Positions 62,044-64,000 of a DNA stretch of 64,000 bases are shown one piece after another. The stretch is from the NCBI RefSeq assembly GCF_024519455.1, contig NZ_JALJRY010000023.1, positions 62,001 to 126,000 on the forward strand. The letters are read 5' to 3'. The DNA is from Streptomyces sp. STR69. Lineage in GTDB: Bacteria; Actinomycetota; Actinomycetes; Streptomycetales; Streptomycetaceae. Positions within the stretch are counted from its first letter, which is position 1; the number at the start of each line of letters is the position of its first letter. Below the pieces are notes generated by a model. The model was not told where the DNA came from and did not search any database. It saw nothing but the letters and a program-made list of their open reading frames with translations. Both the position numbers and the translations under genes were made by a program.

Positions 62044-64000
62044 ATGACCGACTCCTCGGAACGCACGGCGGACGGCGCGGACCGGGTCCAGCGGGCGCTG
62101 CGCACGCTCCTGGAGGAACGCGACCGCCTCCGGCAGGAGAACGACGCCCTCAGGGCCGGCCGCGGCGAACCGATCGCCGTGGTGGCCATGGCATGCCGCT
62201 ACCCGGGAGGCGTATCGACGCCCGAGGAACTGTGGGACGTGGTCCGCGAGGGCCGCGACGTCATCGGCGACTTCCCGCAGGACCGCGGCTGGCGCGACGT
62301 GTACGACCCCGACCCCGACGCCACCGGCCACGCGTACACCCGCCAGGGCGGGTTCCTGGCCGACGCCGCCGGCTGGGACGCGGACTTCTTCGGCACCAGC
62401 CCGCGTGAGGCACTGGCGGTCGACCCGCACCACCGCCTGCTCCTGGAGACCTCCTGGGAGGCCTTCGAACGGGCCGGCATCGTCCCTGCCGACGTGCGCG
62501 GGTCCGAGGTCGGCGTCTTCTCCGGGATCAGCTCCTCCGAGTACGGATGGCGGTTCCTGGAGGGCGGCCAGAAGGACCTGGAGGGCTATCTGCTGTACGG
62601 CAGCGCCCTGAGCGTCGCCTCCGGCCGCGTGGCCTACGAGCTGGGCCTGACCGGGCCCGCGGTGTCGGTGGACACGGCGTGCTCGTCCTCGCTGGTGGCC
62701 CTCCACCTGGCGGTGCAGTCCCTGCGGTCGGGGGAGTGCTCCCTGGCGCTGGCCGGCGGGGCGCTGGTGATGGCGACGCCCGCGATGTTCGTGGAGTTCT
62801 CCCGGCAGGCCGCCCTCTCGCCCGACGGCCGCTGCAAGGCCTTCGCGGACGGCGCCGACGGGACCGGCTGGGCCGAGGGCGTGGGCGTACTGCTCCTGGA
62901 GAAGCTGTCCGACGCCCGGCGCAACGGCCACCCGGTGCTGGCCGTCGTGCGCGGCAGCGCGGTGAACCAGGACGGCGCCAGCAACGGACTGACCGCCCCC
63001 AACGGCCGCGCCCAGGAGAAGGTGATCCGCAGGGCCCTGGCGAACGCGGGCGTCACGCCCGCCGAGGTGGACCTGGTCGAGGCCCACGGCACCGGAACCG
63101 TCCTCGGCGACCCCATCGAGGCCGGCGCGCTGCTGGCCACCTACGGCCGGGACCGGGACAAGGACAGGCCGCTGTGGCTGGGCTCCCTGAAGTCGAACCT
63201 CGGGCACGCCCAGGCCGCCGCCGGGGTCGGCGGGGTCATCAAGACCGTGATGGCCATGCGCCACGGCCACCTGCCCAGGACCCTGCACGTGGCCGAGCCC
63301 TCGCACCACGTGGACTGGTCCGCCGGCGCGGTGGAGATCCTGGCCGAGGGACGCGAGTGGACGAGGACGGACGGTCCGCGGCGGGCCGGGGTGTCCTCGT
63401 TCGGCGTCAGCGGCACCAACGCGCACGTCGTCCTGGAGGAGGCCCCGCCGCAGGAGCCGGCGCCGGAGACGGACGGGCGCGGTACGGGCGCGGGCGTCGT
63501 CGGCGGCCTGGTGCCGTGGGTGGTGTCGGGCAGGACCGCAGGGGCCCTCAGGCAGCAGGCGGCCAGGCTGCGCGACTTCGCCGCCGCCGACGCGGACCTG
63601 GACCTCGGCGGCGCCGGCTGGTCGCTGGCGTCGGGCCGCTCACGGTTCGAGCACCGCGCGGTGGTGCTCGGCCGCACCAAGGACGAACTCCTCGACGCGC
63701 TCGGGGCGCTGAGCGAGGGCAAGGAGTCCGCCGCGGTGGTCGGCGGCACGGCCGGGAACCTCGGCGGCGTCGCTTTCATGTTCCCCGGCCAGGGCTCCCA
63801 GTGGGTCGGCATGGGGCGGGAGCTGTACGCCGCCTTCCCGGTCTTCGCGCAGAGCCTCGACGCGTGCGCGGCCGCACTGGCCGAGTGGACCGACTGGTCG
63901 CTGCTCGACGTGATCCGCGGGACGGAGGGCGCGCCGGCCCTGGACCGGGTGGACGTGGTGCAGCCGGCGCTGTTCTCGGTGATGGTGTCCATGGCCGCCC
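62044..64000 (+). CDS. Type I PKS module 3: KS-AT..., cut by window end
   Basis: 652 residues are visible. The docking coil (RVQRALRTLLEERDRLRQENDAL) is followed by a complete KS with DTACSSS near 212, HGTGT near 347 and NLGHAQAAAG near 387. The KS-AT linker leads into an AT with FMFPGQGSQWVGMG near 576. The window ends before GHSxGE, so extender and reductive domains are unknown. It starts 9 bp after module 2, so module order follows gene order so far. AGGTGA precedes the ATG. Confidence 0.93.
   Translation, partial: MTDSSERTADGADRVQRALRTLLEERDRLRQENDALRAGRGEPIAVVAMACRYPGGVSTPEELWDVVREGRDVIGDFPQDRGWRDVYDPDPDATGHAYTRQGGFLADAAGWDADFFGTSPREALAVDPHHRLLLETSWEAFERAGIVPADVRGSEVGVFSGISSSEYGWRFLEGGQKDLEGYLLYGSALSVASGRVAYELGLTGPAVSVDTACSSSLVALHLAVQSLRSGECSLALAGGALVMATPAMFVEFSRQAALSPDGRCKAFADGADGTGWAEGVGVLLLEKLSDARRNGHPVLAVVRGSAVNQDGASNGLTAPNGRAQEKVIRRALANAGVTPAEVDLVEAHGTGTVLGDPIEAGALLATYGRDRDKDRPLWLGSLKSNLGHAQAAAGVGGVIKTVMAMRHGHLPRTLHVAEPSHHVDWSAGAVEILAEGREWTRTDGPRRAGVSSFGVSGTNAHVVLEEAPPQEPAPETDGRGTGAGVVGGLVPWVVSGRTAGALRQQAARLRDFAAADADLDLGGAGWSLASGRSRFEHRAVVLGRTKDELLDALGALSEGKESAAVVGGTAGNLGGVAFMFPGQGSQWVGMGRELYAAFPVFAQSLDACAAALAEWTDWSLLDVIRGTEGAPALDRVDVVQPALFSVMVSMAA

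Overview
The window is GC-rich (roughly 70% or more by eye) actinomycete DNA, most like Streptomyces. It has long GC3-biased modular megasynthase genes, many GTG starts, ATGA/GTGA stop-start overlaps, and one rare TTA codon at the start of a biosynthetic operon. Nearly all of it is specialised metabolism. I saw no rRNA, tRNA, CRISPR array, insertion sequence or phage gene.

Layout. (1) 1-562, leftward: 5' part of a class B asparagine synthetase. (2) 936-21102, rightward operon: AMP ligase, PLP decarboxylase, carrier protein, acyl-CoA dehydrogenase, a 50-residue ORF, a BtrH-like papain-fold protein, ATP-grasp ligase, two NRPS proteins (A-T-C and A-T-C-A-T-TE), lysine 2,3-aminomutase, aldehyde dehydrogenase, class III aminotransferase. 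(3) 24091-21177, leftward: lysine 6-aminotransferase and a piperideine-6-carboxylate-dehydrogenase-like enzyme. (4) 24500-27196, rightward: a stand-alone adenylation protein with a degenerate N-terminal domain. (5) 37948-27332, leftward operon: a second NRPS pair (A-T-C and A*-T-C-A-T-TE, first A domain degenerate), a LuxR-type regulator and a small unknown protein. (6) 38337-43977: luciferase-like monooxygenase, GNAT, HpgT-like aminotransferase, PhyH oxygenase and proline-3-hydroxylase-like oxygenase. (7) 44376 to the right edge: free carrier protein, P450, type II thioesterase with a Cys nucleophile, then modular type I PKS proteins (KSQ loading module, a module with a dead DH, a fully reducing module, and a module cut by the window).

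How the parts may work together (inference). Lysine is turned into beta-lysine by the aminomutase and into 2-aminoadipate by the aminotransferase/dehydrogenase pair. The second aminotransferase and dehydrogenase, next to the aminomutase, could oxidise beta-lysine further, for example to 3-aminoadipate. Two parallel three-module NRPS lines both begin with a predicted serine module. Their second adenylation domains differ, and in the second line that domain is broken, so the stand-alone adenylation protein may charge it in trans. The ligase/decarboxylase/carrier/dehydrogenase/BtrH-like cassette resembles butirosin side-chain logic and could supply a decarboxylated, desaturated amino-acyl cap. 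The PKS starts from methylmalonyl-derived propionate. The carrier-P450 pair suggests hydroxylation of a carrier-bound amino acid.

Regulation. The divergent intergenic regions at 563-935 and 37949-38336 are diverged copies of one bidirectional promoter, with the same promoter spacings and a GTCGAG-N5-CTCGAC operator. This ties the two NRPS operons into one regulon. The LuxR-type protein is the obvious candidate regulator, and the TTA codon suggests bldA control of the second line. Whether the PKS belongs to the same cluster cannot be decided from this window. I could not match the whole set to a known pathway.
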